Shown here piece after piece: positions 17,343-26,842 of a stretch of DNA of 64,000 bases. Location of the stretch: positions 751,013-815,012 of the forward strand of contig NZ_CP015101.1 of the NCBI RefSeq assembly GCF_002214465.1. The letters run 5' to 3'. This DNA is from Thermococcus barossii. GTDB taxonomy: Archaea > Methanobacteriota_B > Thermococci > Thermococcales > Thermococcaceae. The notes below the pieces were generated by a model. It saw only the letters and a program-made list of their open reading frames with translations, was not told the origin of the DNA and did not search any database. Within the stretch, counting starts at the first letter, position 1. Every line of letters starts with the position of its first letter. The translations under genes and the position numbers were made by a program.

Positions 17343-18294
17343 ACAGCTGCTTCTTTATCTCCTTCTTGAGCTCCTCTATCATCTCTATGAGTTCATCGGC
17401 GTCCCTAACTTCCTTGAGACTTTCCTTCGGTATCAGGGGAACCTCCCCGACCACCTCGGTCCTGGTCTTCTCAAGAATGAAAACGCCGTCGCTGTTGATT
17501 ATCCTACTGACCTCAGTCACCATCTCGGCCCTCCTGACCGTTGAACGGGTTTTCGTCTCGTCTATTCCGGTGAGAATGTTGAACTCGTCCTCCTTGGACA
17601 CGGCGTTGAAGGGCGCCTTCTTGACCTTTACGACTCCGAGGCCAAGTCCCTTGAGGCGCTCAAAAATTTCCTTTTCGAGGGGACTCTCGGGGGTCACGTC
17701 GAGGTTCGCCTCGACCGTCGAGTGGAGTATGTCAATCGGCTCGGCCAGGGGCTCGTCGAACAGCTCCTCAAGCCGTATCGCGACCTCAAGAGATACAGCC
17801 TGCTCCCCGCGCTCGTAGTTTATCAGGCTCTTGCGCGAGACCCCCAGGAGCTGGGCAAGCTCGTTCACGGAGTAACCGTGCTTCTCCCTCAACCGCCTCA
17901 GGAGACCGCCGTTTATCCTCACGTAGAAGCCGCCGCGTTCGGCAAATATCGCCGGCAACTCGTTCTCGACGAGGACGTCGTAGAGCGTCTCAGGCCTTAG
18001 GGCGTAGATGCCGAATCTCTCGTAAACGACACCCTCCTCAAGCTCGGCGTTCTTCGTCTTGAGCCCGACTATCAGCGGTGACGCCTTGAAGAACTTGGAC
18101 AGGCGCTTAAGGTCCTCGGCCTGCTCCTCGGTAACGGTGTCTATGTTGGTGGCAACTTTGACGAAGAGCAGGAGGAGTAACCTGCTCGCCACTATGTCGA
18201 AGCACGAGCCCTTGAAGTCCATCCGTGCCGTTTTATAGCCCGTGCCCCTGAGTATCGCCTCGACGGTTCTTATGAGCCTCTCCCTGTCCATCAT
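17335..18294 (-). CDS. Predicted XRE-type transcriptional regulator (COG1395 type)
   Basis: A 319-aa protein conserved in Euryarchaeota (family knowledge). A helix-turn-helix is clear at about residues 132-170: LREKHGYSVNELAQLLGVSRKSLINYERG. The N-terminal 115 residues (FDIVASRLLLLLFVKV and following strands) look like a degenerate restriction-endonuclease-type fold without a full catalytic set. The C-terminal part is unassigned (EKEIFERLKGLGLG to EIKKQLFS). Starts at ATG 18294 or 18291; the TATA-like CTTTATTAA about 25 bp upstream suggests a leaderless mRNA. Target genes unknown. Confidence 0.8.
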   Translation of the reverse strand: MMDRERLIRTVEAILRGTGYKTARMDFKGSCFDIVASRLLLLLFVKVATNIDTVTEEQAEDLKRLSKFFKASPLIVGLKTKNAELEEGVVYERFGIYALRPETLYDVLVENELPAIFAERGGFYVRINGGLLRRLREKHGYSVNELAQLLGVSRKSLINYERGEQAVSLEVAIRLEELFDEPLAEPIDILHSTVEANLDVTPESPLEKEIFERLKGLGLGVVKVKKAPFNAVSKEDEFNILTGIDETKTRSTVRRAEMVTEVSRIINSDGVFILEKTRTEVVGEVPLIPKESLKEVRDADELIEMIEELKKEIKKQLFS

Positions 18295-18335
18295 TTTTAA
18301 ATACGCAAAGGACTTAATAAAGTTAAGGTGTTCGC

Positions 18336-18866
18336 ATGAGACCGGTAATACTCCGAGGCAATCTTGTTTCCCTCAGCATGCTCCTCCGCGAGGATTTAAA
18401 ACACGTGTGGCTATGGTACAACGACCGCGATGTGAGAAAATACCTCTCCTTCCCGGAGGAGATATTCTTCTACGAAGACGAGCTGGAATGGTACGAGGCT
18501 CTCCGGAGAGAGAAGAAGCACGAGAAGGTCTTCGCAATCCTGGAAAATTCCTCGCGCTCCCTCGTCGGACTCGTTGGCCTTCACAGGATAGACCACCACA
18601 ACGGTCGTGCCGAGCTGGGCTACTTTCTGGCCAAGGAGCACTGGGGGCACGGCTACGCGAGCGAGGCGGTAAAGCTCGCCCTCAAATACGCCTTTGAGTG
18701 GCTCAACCTGCGGAAGGTCTACGCCCACGTCTTCGAGACAAACATCGCATCGATAAGGGTTCTTGAAAAGAACGGCTTTCAGCTCGCCGGCCGCTGGAGA
18801 AAACACCAGTACGTCCCCGGAGAAGGCTTCGTTGATGTGCTATGCTACGAGAGGTTCAGGGAATGA
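18336..18866 (+). CDS. GNAT-family N-acetyltransferase (RimJ/RimL-like)
   Basis: A 176-aa acetyltransferase. The acetyl-CoA-binding region [29 protein letters not shown] (about residues 95-123) and [25 protein letters not shown] are typical of RimJ/RimL-type enzymes. The acceptor may be a protein N-terminus or a small amine; sequence does not decide. AAGGTG precedes the ATG. The stop lies 44 bp before the tiaS start, with the tiaS TATA box in between. Confidence 0.85.
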   Translation: MRPVILRGNLVSLSMLLREDLKHVWLWYNDRDVRKYLSFPEEIFFYEDELEWYEALRREKKHEKVFAILENSSRSLVGLVGLHRIDHHNGRAELGYFLAKEHWGHGYASEAVKLALKYAFEWLNLRKVYAHVFETNIASIRVLEKNGFQLAGRWRKHQYVPGEGFVDVLCYERFRE

Positions 18867-18910
18867 ACGTTGCCGTTTGCTTTTTAAACCCCCATCTCGT
18901 TTCTTCACCC

Positions 18911-20185
18911 ATGCTCCTCCACATCGGAATCGACGACACGGATTCACCCAACGGCATGTGCACCACCTACCTCGGTGCCCTCCTCTACCGCGAGCTGTCC
19001 CGCTTAGCGGAGCCTATGGACCTGCCGAGGCTCATCAGGCTCAACCCGAACATACCCTACAAGACCCGCGGTAACGGGGCCGTTTCCATGACCTTCGAGG
19101 TCGAGGAGGGGCTGATTCCGGAGATCAAAAACGCGGTCCTCTTCTACGTGAACCAGCTCGCAGATTTTACCCACGAGAACACCAACCCCGGCGTTGTTTT
19201 CCTGGAAGGGGCTATTCCGGAGGAACTCCGTGAGTTCTCTCTGAGGGCCCTGAGGGAGCACGTCACCATCGAGGAAGCTGAAAGGGTCGCGGGGAAAGTC
19301 GGGGCCGAGTACTTCAAGTTCAAGCTCGGGAGGGGTATAATCGGCGCGCTCGCTTCAATCGGCTATCCTCTCGAACGTTTCACCTACGAGCTGCTAGCTT
19401 ACCGCGAAAGGGAGAACTGGGGAAGGCCGAGAAGGGTCGATTCGGAGAGCGTTTTCATGGCAGACCGCTGGAGCTATCCCTTCACCTACGACAACGTGGA
19501 TCCATACAAAAAGACCGTCCTCATAACCCCGCACGGCAAGGATCCCGTCCTCGCTGGAATCCGCGGGGTTGATGCGGGGAAGGTTCTCCAGACCTTCGAG
19601 ATGGTTCGTTTTGAGGAGCCCGTCGCTTTCCACCAGCTCTACAAGACCAACCAGAACACCGACGACCACCTAACGCCGAAGAAAATCGGCGAGCTGAAGC
19701 TCTACGACAGCGCGGTCGTGAGGGGCAGAGTGGCCAAACCCTACTGGGAGCGCGGGAGGCACGTATTCTTTGAGCTGGAGGACGAGACGGGAAGGATCCG
19801 CGTCGCTGCATTCGAACCGACGAAGAAGTTCAGGAATTACGTTAGAAAGCTCCTGCCGGGCGATGAGATTATCGCTGCCGGAGGAGTTAAGGAGCACGAG
19901 GGCGTTCTGACGCTCAACCTCGAAAAGTTCTACCCGGTGAAGCTCGTCCCCAAAGTAGAATATCAGAAGCCGAAGTGTCCACGTTGCGGTGGGACAATGA
20001 AGAGCAAGGGCGACTATCTCAAGTGCAAGCGCTGTGGCTATAGAATGCCGAAAAAGCTCATTCCAGTTGAAGTCCCGCGCGGGCTGGAGAGGAAGATCTA
20101 CGAGGTTCCGCCCGATGCCAGGAAGCACCTGTCGAGGCCCCTCGTCCTGCCGGGTGGAGAGGAGAGGATTCTGGGACTCCTGTGA
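18911..20185 (+). CDS. tiaS: tRNA(Ile2) 2-agmatinylcytidine synthetase TiaS
   Basis: A 424-aa archaeal enzyme that converts C34 of the CAU-anticodon tRNA-Ile to agmatidine using ATP and agmatine, so that AUA is read as isoleucine. Seen: [19 protein letters not shown] at the N-terminus, an OB-fold segment ([24 protein letters not shown]) around residues 280-305, and a zinc ribbon CPRCGG...CKRCGYRM near residue 360. The ATG at 18911 was chosen over upstream starts because the protein begins [12 protein letters not shown] in the family and a TATA-like GCTTTTTAAAC sits about 25 bp upstream (leaderless). Confidence 0.95.
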   Translation: MLLHIGIDDTDSPNGMCTTYLGALLYRELSRLAEPMDLPRLIRLNPNIPYKTRGNGAVSMTFEVEEGLIPEIKNAVLFYVNQLADFTHENTNPGVVFLEGAIPEELREFSLRALREHVTIEEAERVAGKVGAEYFKFKLGRGIIGALASIGYPLERFTYELLAYRERENWGRPRRVDSESVFMADRWSYPFTYDNVDPYKKTVLITPHGKDPVLAGIRGVDAGKVLQTFEMVRFEEPVAFHQLYKTNQNTDDHLTPKKIGELKLYDSAVVRGRVAKPYWERGRHVFFELEDETGRIRVAAFEPTKKFRNYVRKLLPGDEIIAAGGVKEHEGVLTLNLEKFYPVKLVPKVEYQKPKCPRCGGTMKSKGDYLKCKRCGYRMPKKLIPVEVPRGLERKIYEVPPDARKHLSRPLVLPGGEERILGLL

Positions 20186-20197
20186 AGTGGGAGAATT

Positions 20198-20228
20198 GAT
20201 AATCACGATTATCATAACGGTGATTATC
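20198..20228. repeat. Cluster of GATAATC/GATTATC half-sites between convergent genes
   Basis: GATAATC (20198-20204) and GATTATC (20207-20213) face each other across two bases, and a third GATTATC is at 20222-20228. GATAATCAC (20198-20206) and GTGATTATC (20220-20228) are also a perfect 9-bp inverted repeat. It follows the tiaS stop by 12 bp. It may be a protein-binding site, or fold in the 3' UTR. Confidence 0.5.
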
Positions 20229-20263
20229 GTTGGTTGATTTGCACTTCCACCGCAAAGGGATTT

Positions 20264-20269
20264 AAAAAA
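20264..20269 (-). terminator. T-tract terminator candidate of the deoxyhypusine synthase gene
   Basis: Six consecutive T residues on the minus strand about 22 bp after the stop codon, within a T-rich stretch (ACTTTTTTAAATCCC). Archaeal termination uses such T tracts without a required hairpin. Confidence 0.45.
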
Positions 20270-20290
20270 GTTTGGAGTAGCGGTGCAAAC

Positions 20291-21346
<1,056 letters not shown>

Positions 21347-21372
21347 TTATTCTCCAGCCCCAACTCTCCCAC

Positions 21373-22179
21373 ATGCCAGTGGAGATAAATCTGGACAACC
21401 TTGGGGTCATAGTTACGGCCTCATCGCGCGGCATCGGCTTCAACGTCGCGCGCGAGCTGTTGAAGAGGAACGCACGCGTGGTAATAAGCTCCAGGAGCGA
21501 GGAGAACCTGAAGAAGGCCCTTGACGAACTCTCAAGCTATGGAGAGGTTTACGCGGTCCGGGCGAATCTCTTCGACCAGCGCGATCTGGAGAACCTCGTC
21601 AAAGAGGGCTGGGAGCTCCTCGGTGGAATCGACGCCCTCGTCTGGAACGCTCCCAACGTTCGCTGTGAACCCTGCCTCCTCCACGAGGCAAGCTACATAG
21701 ACTGGATTGAAGCTTCCGCACTTCACACGGTCGCCCCGGGCTACCTCACAACGCTTCTCGTCCAGGTGTGGCTTGAGAGGAAAAGGAAGGGCACGTTGAT
21801 TTACCTCAACTCCGTCTCGATAAAGGAGCCGATGCCGCCGCTGGTTCTGGCGGACGTTACGAGGGCCGGCCTCCTCCAGCTGGCGAAGAGCGTTTCGAGA
21901 ACATACGGAAAGCACGGAATAAGGGCTTACAGCGTTCTGCTCGGCAGCTTCGATACACCCGGAGCGAGGGAGAACCTGAAGCGGGTCGCCGAGGCGAGGG
22001 GAGAACCCTTTGAGGAGACCTGGGAGCGGGAAGTGCTCGGCAGAACACCGCTCCACAGGACCGGCAGGTGGGAGGAACTCGGCTCGCTCGTGGCTTTCCT
22101 CCTGAGCAAGGAAGCGGAATACATGCTCGGCTCGACCGTCCTCATAGACGGCGCGATGACGAGGGGGATAGACATTTAA
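21373..22179 (+). CDS. Short-chain dehydrogenase/reductase without the YxxxK pair
   Basis: A 268-aa SDR. The nucleotide-binding loop VTASSRGIGFNVA at residues 14-26 and the catalytic-serine region LIYLNSVSIKEP are clear. Where the family has Tyr-x-x-x-Lys, this protein reads LVLADVTRAGLLQLAKS, so neither the tyrosine nor the lysine is in place. The C-terminal HRTGRWEELGSLVAFLLSKEAEYMLGSTVLIDGAM is canonical. SDRs with this kind of substitution exist and their chemistry is poorly known. First gene of a tightly spaced four-gene set; the next start is 23 bp away. A TATA-like GCGTTTTATTC lies upstream near 21343-21353. Confidence 0.85.
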   Translation: MPVEINLDNLGVIVTASSRGIGFNVARELLKRNARVVISSRSEENLKKALDELSSYGEVYAVRANLFDQRDLENLVKEGWELLGGIDALVWNAPNVRCEPCLLHEASYIDWIEASALHTVAPGYLTTLLVQVWLERKRKGTLIYLNSVSIKEPMPPLVLADVTRAGLLQLAKSVSRTYGKHGIRAYSVLLGSFDTPGARENLKRVAEARGEPFEETWEREVLGRTPLHRTGRWEELGSLVAFLLSKEAEYMLGSTVLIDGAMTRGIDI

Positions 22180-22202
22180 GCCCACCCTCCCTTCTCACGC
22201 CC

Positions 22203-22835
22203 ATGAAGGAGGACTACTTCACCGGGGAATTCATAGCTGAGATGAGGGAGAGGTACTTCAGGCCGAGGAAGTGGGAGAAGGTCAAACCGTTCCGGAAGGC
22301 GGCGGTTCTGGCGATAGACCCTCAGGCGTATTTCCTCAAGCCCGAGAGCAGGGCGTTCCTGCCTTCCGCGCCGCGCTTCGTTCCCGGGCTTGTGGAGTTT
22401 TACAGAGAGGCGGAGAGGCTCGGCGTTCCGCTAATCTTCACCCGTCATTTCCACCAGAACGACATCATGACCCGCTGGTGGGGCGGAGACATGCCGAAGA
22501 ACGACCCGTTGAACGAACTTCTTGAAGAGTTCAAGCCCTTCGCCGGAACCGTCATTGAGAAGAAGACCTACGACGCCTTCCACGGCACTGACCTGGAGAG
22601 GAGGCTCAGAAAGCTCGGCATCGAGACAGTCATCGTAACCGGCGTCATGACCCACCTCTGCTGCGAGACCACCGCCAGAGAGGCCTTCGTGAGGGGCTTT
22701 AACGTGGTATTTCCGGTCGATGGGACGCTGACCCAGAACAGGTTTTTCCACGAGGCAACGCTCAGAAACCTCTCCCACGGCTTCGCGGTCACGCCCCTGC
22801 TAAAGGAGGTGCTGGAATGGCTCTCGTCGGGATAA
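22203..22835 (+). CDS. Isochorismatase-superfamily hydrolase
   Basis: A 210-aa cysteine hydrolase of the isochorismatase/nicotinamidase superfamily. The triad is present: Asp39 in VLAIDPQAYF, Lys121 in IEKKTYDAFHGTDL and Cys153 in GVMTHLCCETTAREAF. An N-terminal extension of about 30 residues (MKEDYFTGEFIAEMRERYF) precedes the core. It probably hydrolyses an amide or related bond of a small metabolite; true nicotinamidases have a different metal-site pattern, so I do not assign that name. Its end overlaps the flavoprotein start by 19 bases. Confidence 0.85.
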   Translation: MKEDYFTGEFIAEMRERYFRPRKWEKVKPFRKAAVLAIDPQAYFLKPESRAFLPSAPRFVPGLVEFYREAERLGVPLIFTRHFHQNDIMTRWWGGDMPKNDPLNELLEEFKPFAGTVIEKKTYDAFHGTDLERRLRKLGIETVIVTGVMTHLCCETTAREAFVRGFNVVFPVDGTLTQNRFFHEATLRNLSHGFAVTPLLKEVLEWLSSG

Positions 22836-23641
22836 TCGGGGCTGGAATAGGGGGCATAGCGACGGCGGTGCAGCTGGCGCGCTACGGGATAGAGAGCGTG
22901 ATTTTCGAGCGCGACCGAATAGGCGGGCTGATAAGGAACGCCTCCTCCGTCGAGAACACGATGTTCTTCCCGGACGGAATAAAGGGAGCGAAAGTTGTTG
23001 AAATTCTTGAAGAATACGTGAAGAAGTACGACCTGAAAATCCTCTACGAGGAGGTCCGGTCCGTTAAGAAGGCCGGCGGACTCTTTGAAGTTGAAACCGC
23101 GAGCGGGGTTCACCGCTTCAAGTACCTCGTGGTGGCAACAGGAACGAGGCCGAGAAGGCTCCCCTTCGATGGGATAACCTACCACGTCGCCGAAGTTCCG
23201 GAGAGACACTACGGGAGGGTCCTCATCATCGGCGGCGGCGATGTGGCCTTTGACTACGCGCTCACAATGAGCGAGAGGAGCGACGAGGTGATAATTCTCA
23301 TGAGGAGCGAGCCGAAGGCCCTGCCCTACCTCCAGGAACTCGTGAGGAAGCGCTCAAACATCAAAACGCTGATGGGACAGGTATGGGAAATAAGGCCTAT
23401 AAGCGGGAAGCAAAAGCTTTTAGCCAGAACGAGCGCCGGCAACTTTGAGGCTGACCTGGTGCTCGGTGCCATCGGCAGGGTGCCGAACATCGAGCTGGTG
23501 GAGGGCATTGAAGACGATAACCTTTTCCTGGTCGGGGACGTTAAGAACGGAATCTACCGCCAGACGGCCCTGGCGATAGCGGACGGAATCAAAACCGCGA
23601 TGGTGATATGGAGGAGGGAGAGATATGGAGATACTGAGTGA
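22817..23641 (+). CDS. Thioredoxin-reductase-like flavoprotein lacking cysteines
   Basis: A 274-aa FAD/NAD(P)-dependent oxidoreductase with two Rossmann loops: GIIGAGIGGIATA (residues 5-17) for FAD and VLIIGGGDVAFDYA (about 136-149) for NAD(P)H, plus LVVATGTRPRRLP and NLFLVGDVKNG. No cysteine occurs anywhere in the protein, so the CxxC redox pair of thioredoxin reductase is absent; it resembles ferredoxin/flavodoxin reductase-type or two-domain NADH oxidoreductases instead. The gene overlaps its neighbours by 19 and 17 bases. In this operon it could supply electrons to the radical SAM enzyme or the SDR (inference). Confidence 0.85.
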   Translation: MALVGIIGAGIGGIATAVQLARYGIESVIFERDRIGGLIRNASSVENTMFFPDGIKGAKVVEILEEYVKKYDLKILYEEVRSVKKAGGLFEVETASGVHRFKYLVVATGTRPRRLPFDGITYHVAEVPERHYGRVLIIGGGDVAFDYALTMSERSDEVIILMRSEPKALPYLQELVRKRSNIKTLMGQVWEIRPISGKQKLLARTSAGNFEADLVLGAIGRVPNIELVEGIEDDNLFLVGDVKNGIYRQTALAIADGIKTAMVIWRRERYGDTE

Positions 23642-24572
23642 GGTTGGAGACCCGAACGTTGCGGTCGTTTACATCGGGAAAACTTCGAAGGGCAACATAG
23701 TGGAGTTCGTCGAGTCAATCCCTACCTACAATCCGGCCGAGAAGTGGGTGCTCATAGTATCATCGCTCAACGGCTGTCCCGTGGGCTGCAAGATGTGCGA
23801 CGCCGGCTTCTTCTACAAGGGGAGGCTCGGGCTGGACGAGCTGATGGAGCAGATAGAGTACCCGATAACCAGGCGCTGGAACGGAAAGCCGAAAACCAGG
23901 AAGTTCAAGGTGCAGTTCGCGCGCATGGGCGAGCCGAGCTTCAACATGGCGGTGATAGAGGCGATGCGCATTTTGGGCGAGCGCTACGAGAACTTCCACC
24001 CATCGCTCTCCACCGTTGCCCCGATAGGAACCGATAAGTTCTTCGAGGCCCTCCTCGAGCTCAAGAAGGAGATGTTCCCGACCAACTTCCAGCTCCAGTT
24101 CTCGATACACTCCACCAGCCCGGAGCAGAGGGACGAGATAATCCCGGTCAGAAAGTGGGACTTCGGGAGGATAGCCGAGTACGGAAAGGCCTTCTACGAC
24201 GAGGGCGGCAAGAAGATTACGCTCAACTTCGCCCTGGCGAGGGAGAACAAGGCCGATGCAGAGGTCATAGCCGAGCACTTTCCGAAGGAGTACTTTCTCA
24301 TCAAGATAACGCCGCTCAACCCGACGGTGAGCGCCCTGAAGAACAAGCTCACCAACGATGTGGGCCTTGAGACTGGCCTTCCGATGAAGCACAGGAAGTT
24401 CGTTGATGACCTCAGGAGGCTCGGCTACGACGTCATCATCTCCGTCGGTGACACGAGGGAGAACCTCATCGGCTCGAACTGCGGCCAGTACATCCTCCGC
24501 TTCCTCAAGGAGAGGCCAGAGCTTAGGGAAGCCTACACCTTCGCGAGGGGATTTGAGTTCAGGGTGAGCTGA
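23625..24572 (+). CDS. RlmN/Cfr-family radical SAM protein with altered catalytic cysteines
   Basis: A 315-aa radical SAM protein. The cluster ligands are Cys51, Cys55 and Cys58 (NGCPVGCKMCDAG). Alignment by eye to E. coli RlmN is extensive: ARMGEPSFN to MGMGEPLLN, FSIHSTSPEQRDEIIPV to ISLHAPNDEIRDEIVPI, IKITPLNP to INLIPWNP, and GSNCGQY to AACGQ. Cys286 therefore matches the methyl-carrying cysteine (RlmN Cys355). The second catalytic cysteine (RlmN Cys118, in LCVSSQ) is Ile44 here (LIVSSL). The RNA-binding N-terminal domain of RlmN is also missing. So it is probably not a standard adenine-C2 rRNA methylase. Last gene of the operon. Confidence 0.85.
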   Translation: MEILSEVGDPNVAVVYIGKTSKGNIVEFVESIPTYNPAEKWVLIVSSLNGCPVGCKMCDAGFFYKGRLGLDELMEQIEYPITRRWNGKPKTRKFKVQFARMGEPSFNMAVIEAMRILGERYENFHPSLSTVAPIGTDKFFEALLELKKEMFPTNFQLQFSIHSTSPEQRDEIIPVRKWDFGRIAEYGKAFYDEGGKKITLNFALARENKADAEVIAEHFPKEYFLIKITPLNPTVSALKNKLTNDVGLETGLPMKHRKFVDDLRRLGYDVIISVGDTRENLIGSNCGQYILRFLKERPELREAYTFARGFEFRVS

Positions 24573-24608
24573 GGGCTTTTCTCTTCTTTAAAATTGTAAA
24601 AAGAAAAC

Positions 24609-25751
24609 TCACCAATCCGCCTCGTGAATCAGCTCGCCCTCAGCAAATACGTGCGTCGGGTAGTTCTCCAGGTGAAACGGGTCGCCGTTCCAGACGACGA
24701 GCGAGGCCCACTTGCCCCTCTCTACGCTTCCAAGCTTATCATCAACTCCGAGTATCTTCGCGTTGTTGTTGGTGATGACCTTTATCGCCTCCTCCCTGCT
24801 CATGCCGAGCCTTATGAAGTGCCTGAGCTGGAGGTAGAGGTTGGCCTGGAGCGTAACCGGGTGGTCGCTCATCAGCCCGAAGAGGGGCCTGACCTCGAGC
24901 AGGTAGCGGGCGTTCTTCCAGTCCTCGTGCTTTAGCTCAACCTTGTATGGGTGGGCGTCGAAGGGGCCGTAGATGACCGGAACGCCCTCGGCCTTAATCT
25001 TCTCAAAGGTCTCCCTGCTGTGGACGTCGCCGGCGTGCTCGATGGTTATCTTGAGCCCGAACTTCCGCTTTATCATGAGGAGAGCGGCAATGTCGTCCTC
25101 CTTGTGGACGTGGACGCGGAGGGGAACTTCGCCCTTCAGGACAGGAATCAGGGCTTCAACGGTGGGCTCAACCTCTTCCGGCTCCTTCTTGCCCTTCTCA
25201 AGGAGCGCTATCGTCTTCTGAGTCTTTATGAGCCAGCTGAGGAGGATTCCTATCGCGCCCATTCTCGTGCTCGGTCTCGTCCCCTTCCAGCTCGTTGTCG
25301 AGCGCGGGTTGTAGCCGAAGGCGGCCTTAACGCCGGCGTACTTGATGAATGCATCCTCAATGTCCCTTCCGTAGTTCCTGATGAAGACCGCCTTTCCGCC
25401 GATTATGTTCCCGCTTCCCGGCAGAACCGAGGAATACAGCACGCCGAACTCTATCGAGTGCTTGAAGGCCTTGTCGTCCATGTAGATGGAGTATAGGGCA
25501 TCCACCAGGGGGAGAACCGCGTCCATCTGCTCGTTGGCCTCACCCTCCTGGTAGGGCTCCCCATAGCGGTCCATCCCTATATGGCTGTGCCCGTCTATGA
25601 AGGCAGGCGTTACGACGCCTTCGGCTATTATCTCGGCTTCCTTCGGCTTCTCCTTCGTCACGTCAACGATGTCTCTATCAAAAACGACGTAGACGTCCCT
25701 CAGAACGTTCCCCAAACCATCGTAGAGAAGACTAGCCTTGACGGCTTTCAC
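24609..25751 (-). CDS. Amidohydrolase-superfamily metal hydrolase
   Basis: A 380-aa imidazolonepropionase-like amidohydrolase. Metal-site signatures: FIDGHSHIGMDR (HxH), VPLRVHVHKEDD, ITIEHAGD and LMSDHPVTLQAN with the terminal aspartate. The C-terminal VERGKWASLVVWNGDPF is the usual beta-sandwich return. Substrate unknown; several archaeal members are predicted deacetylases or dipeptidases. The start was set to the GTG at 25751 because GGTGGTGA is placed correctly for it; an upstream GTG would overlap that site. A TATA box GCATTTAAACG lies near 25780-25790. Monocistronic by context. Confidence 0.8.
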   Translation of the reverse strand: MKAVKASLLYDGLGNVLRDVYVVFDRDIVDVTKEKPKEAEIIAEGVVTPAFIDGHSHIGMDRYGEPYQEGEANEQMDAVLPLVDALYSIYMDDKAFKHSIEFGVLYSSVLPGSGNIIGGKAVFIRNYGRDIEDAFIKYAGVKAAFGYNPRSTTSWKGTRPSTRMGAIGILLSWLIKTQKTIALLEKGKKEPEEVEPTVEALIPVLKGEVPLRVHVHKEDDIAALLMIKRKFGLKITIEHAGDVHSRETFEKIKAEGVPVIYGPFDAHPYKVELKHEDWKNARYLLEVRPLFGLMSDHPVTLQANLYLQLRHFIRLGMSREEAIKVITNNNAKILGVDDKLGSVERGKWASLVVWNGDPFHLENYPTHVFAEGELIHEADW

Positions 25752-25861
25752 GTTCACCACCGTTAAGAGATGTGCACTAACGTTTAAATGCTTATCGACT
25801 CTGGAATTAAGGGATTATGCAATTCAACAACTATCCACAAAAGATAGGGGAAAGAAACGGC

Positions 25862-26767
25862 TCAGTAGGGGAACTCGACGCCCATCTCCTTCGCTATCTC
25901 GCGGAGGTGGGCTATCCTCTCCTCCGTCGGAGGGTGGGTTGCGAAGAGCCTCGAAACGCGGTCGCCCTCGAAGTGGTTCACGATGAAGAGGTGGGCCAGC
26001 CCCGGGTTGCCGAGGGGCTTTTTCTTCTTCGCCTCCGCCTCCTTCTGGAGCTTCTTTACCGCCTCGTCGAGCTTCAGCAGTGCGCTCGCGAGCGCCCAGG
26101 GCTTGCCGCTTAGCCTCGCGCCACCTTCATCGGCCGCGAACTCCCTGCGCCTGCTTATCGCCGAGCGGATTATTATCGCCGCTATCGGAGCAGTTATGGT
26201 AATCAGCAGGGCGTAGAAGAACCTGTCGAGGCTGAGGTCGCCGAATATGGCCTTGAAGAAGGCGAGGTACTTGGTGAAGTAGGCTATGTAGACGACCGCA
26301 CCCGCCAGTGCGCCGGCGATGGTGCCGACGAGTATGTCGTGGTTCTTTATGTGGGTCAGCTCGTGACCGAGGACGCCTTCAAGTTCGTCCTTGTCAAGGA
26401 GTTCGAGGATTCCGGTCGTCACCGTCACGAGGGCGTGCTTGGCGTTCCTTCCCGTTGCGAAGGCGTTTGGCGTCGGGTCGTCTATTATAGCTATCCTGGG
26501 CATCGGAAGGCCCGCCCTCTTGCTGAGCTTCTCGACTATCTCGTATAACTCAGGTGCCTCCTCCCTGCTGACCAGCTTTGCCTTCATCATCTTGATCACG
26601 AGCTTGTCGCTGTACCAGAAGGCGAGGAAGCTCATTATGACGGCGAACCAGAACATGTAGGTCATCCATCTCGCTCCACCGAGGAGATAGCCCATGGCCA
26701 TCAGAAGGCCCGTCAGGAGGGCTATCATGAACGTCGTTCTGAGGAACAGCCAGAGTTTCACATCCAT
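25862..26767 (-). CDS. htpX: Membrane zinc metalloprotease HtpX (copy 1)
   Basis: A 301-aa integral membrane protease of the M48B family that degrades misfolded membrane proteins. The zinc site is [14 protein letters not shown] (about residues 136-149) with the third ligand region RRREFAADEGGARLSG. Four hydrophobic segments: two at the N-terminus, two after the HELTH motif. The ATG at 26767 follows GAGGTG. It is the downstream member of a tandem pair with a paralogue, with 75 bp between; NAFATGR and THPPTEERI are conserved in both. Confidence 0.93.
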   Translation of the reverse strand: MDVKLWLFLRTTFMIALLTGLLMAMGYLLGGARWMTYMFWFAVIMSFLAFWYSDKLVIKMMKAKLVSREEAPELYEIVEKLSKRAGLPMPRIAIIDDPTPNAFATGRNAKHALVTVTTGILELLDKDELEGVLGHELTHIKNHDILVGTIAGALAGAVVYIAYFTKYLAFFKAIFGDLSLDRFFYALLITITAPIAAIIIRSAISRRREFAADEGGARLSGKPWALASALLKLDEAVKKLQKEAEAKKKKPLGNPGLAHLFIVNHFEGDRVSRLFATHPPTEERIAHLREIAKEMGVEFPY

Positions 26768-26842
26768 CACCTCTTTGGTTTACCTTTCAAACCGCCTTTA
26801 CAAAGCTTTCGTTCGCTTCAAACAATGGACAGAAATGGGGAA

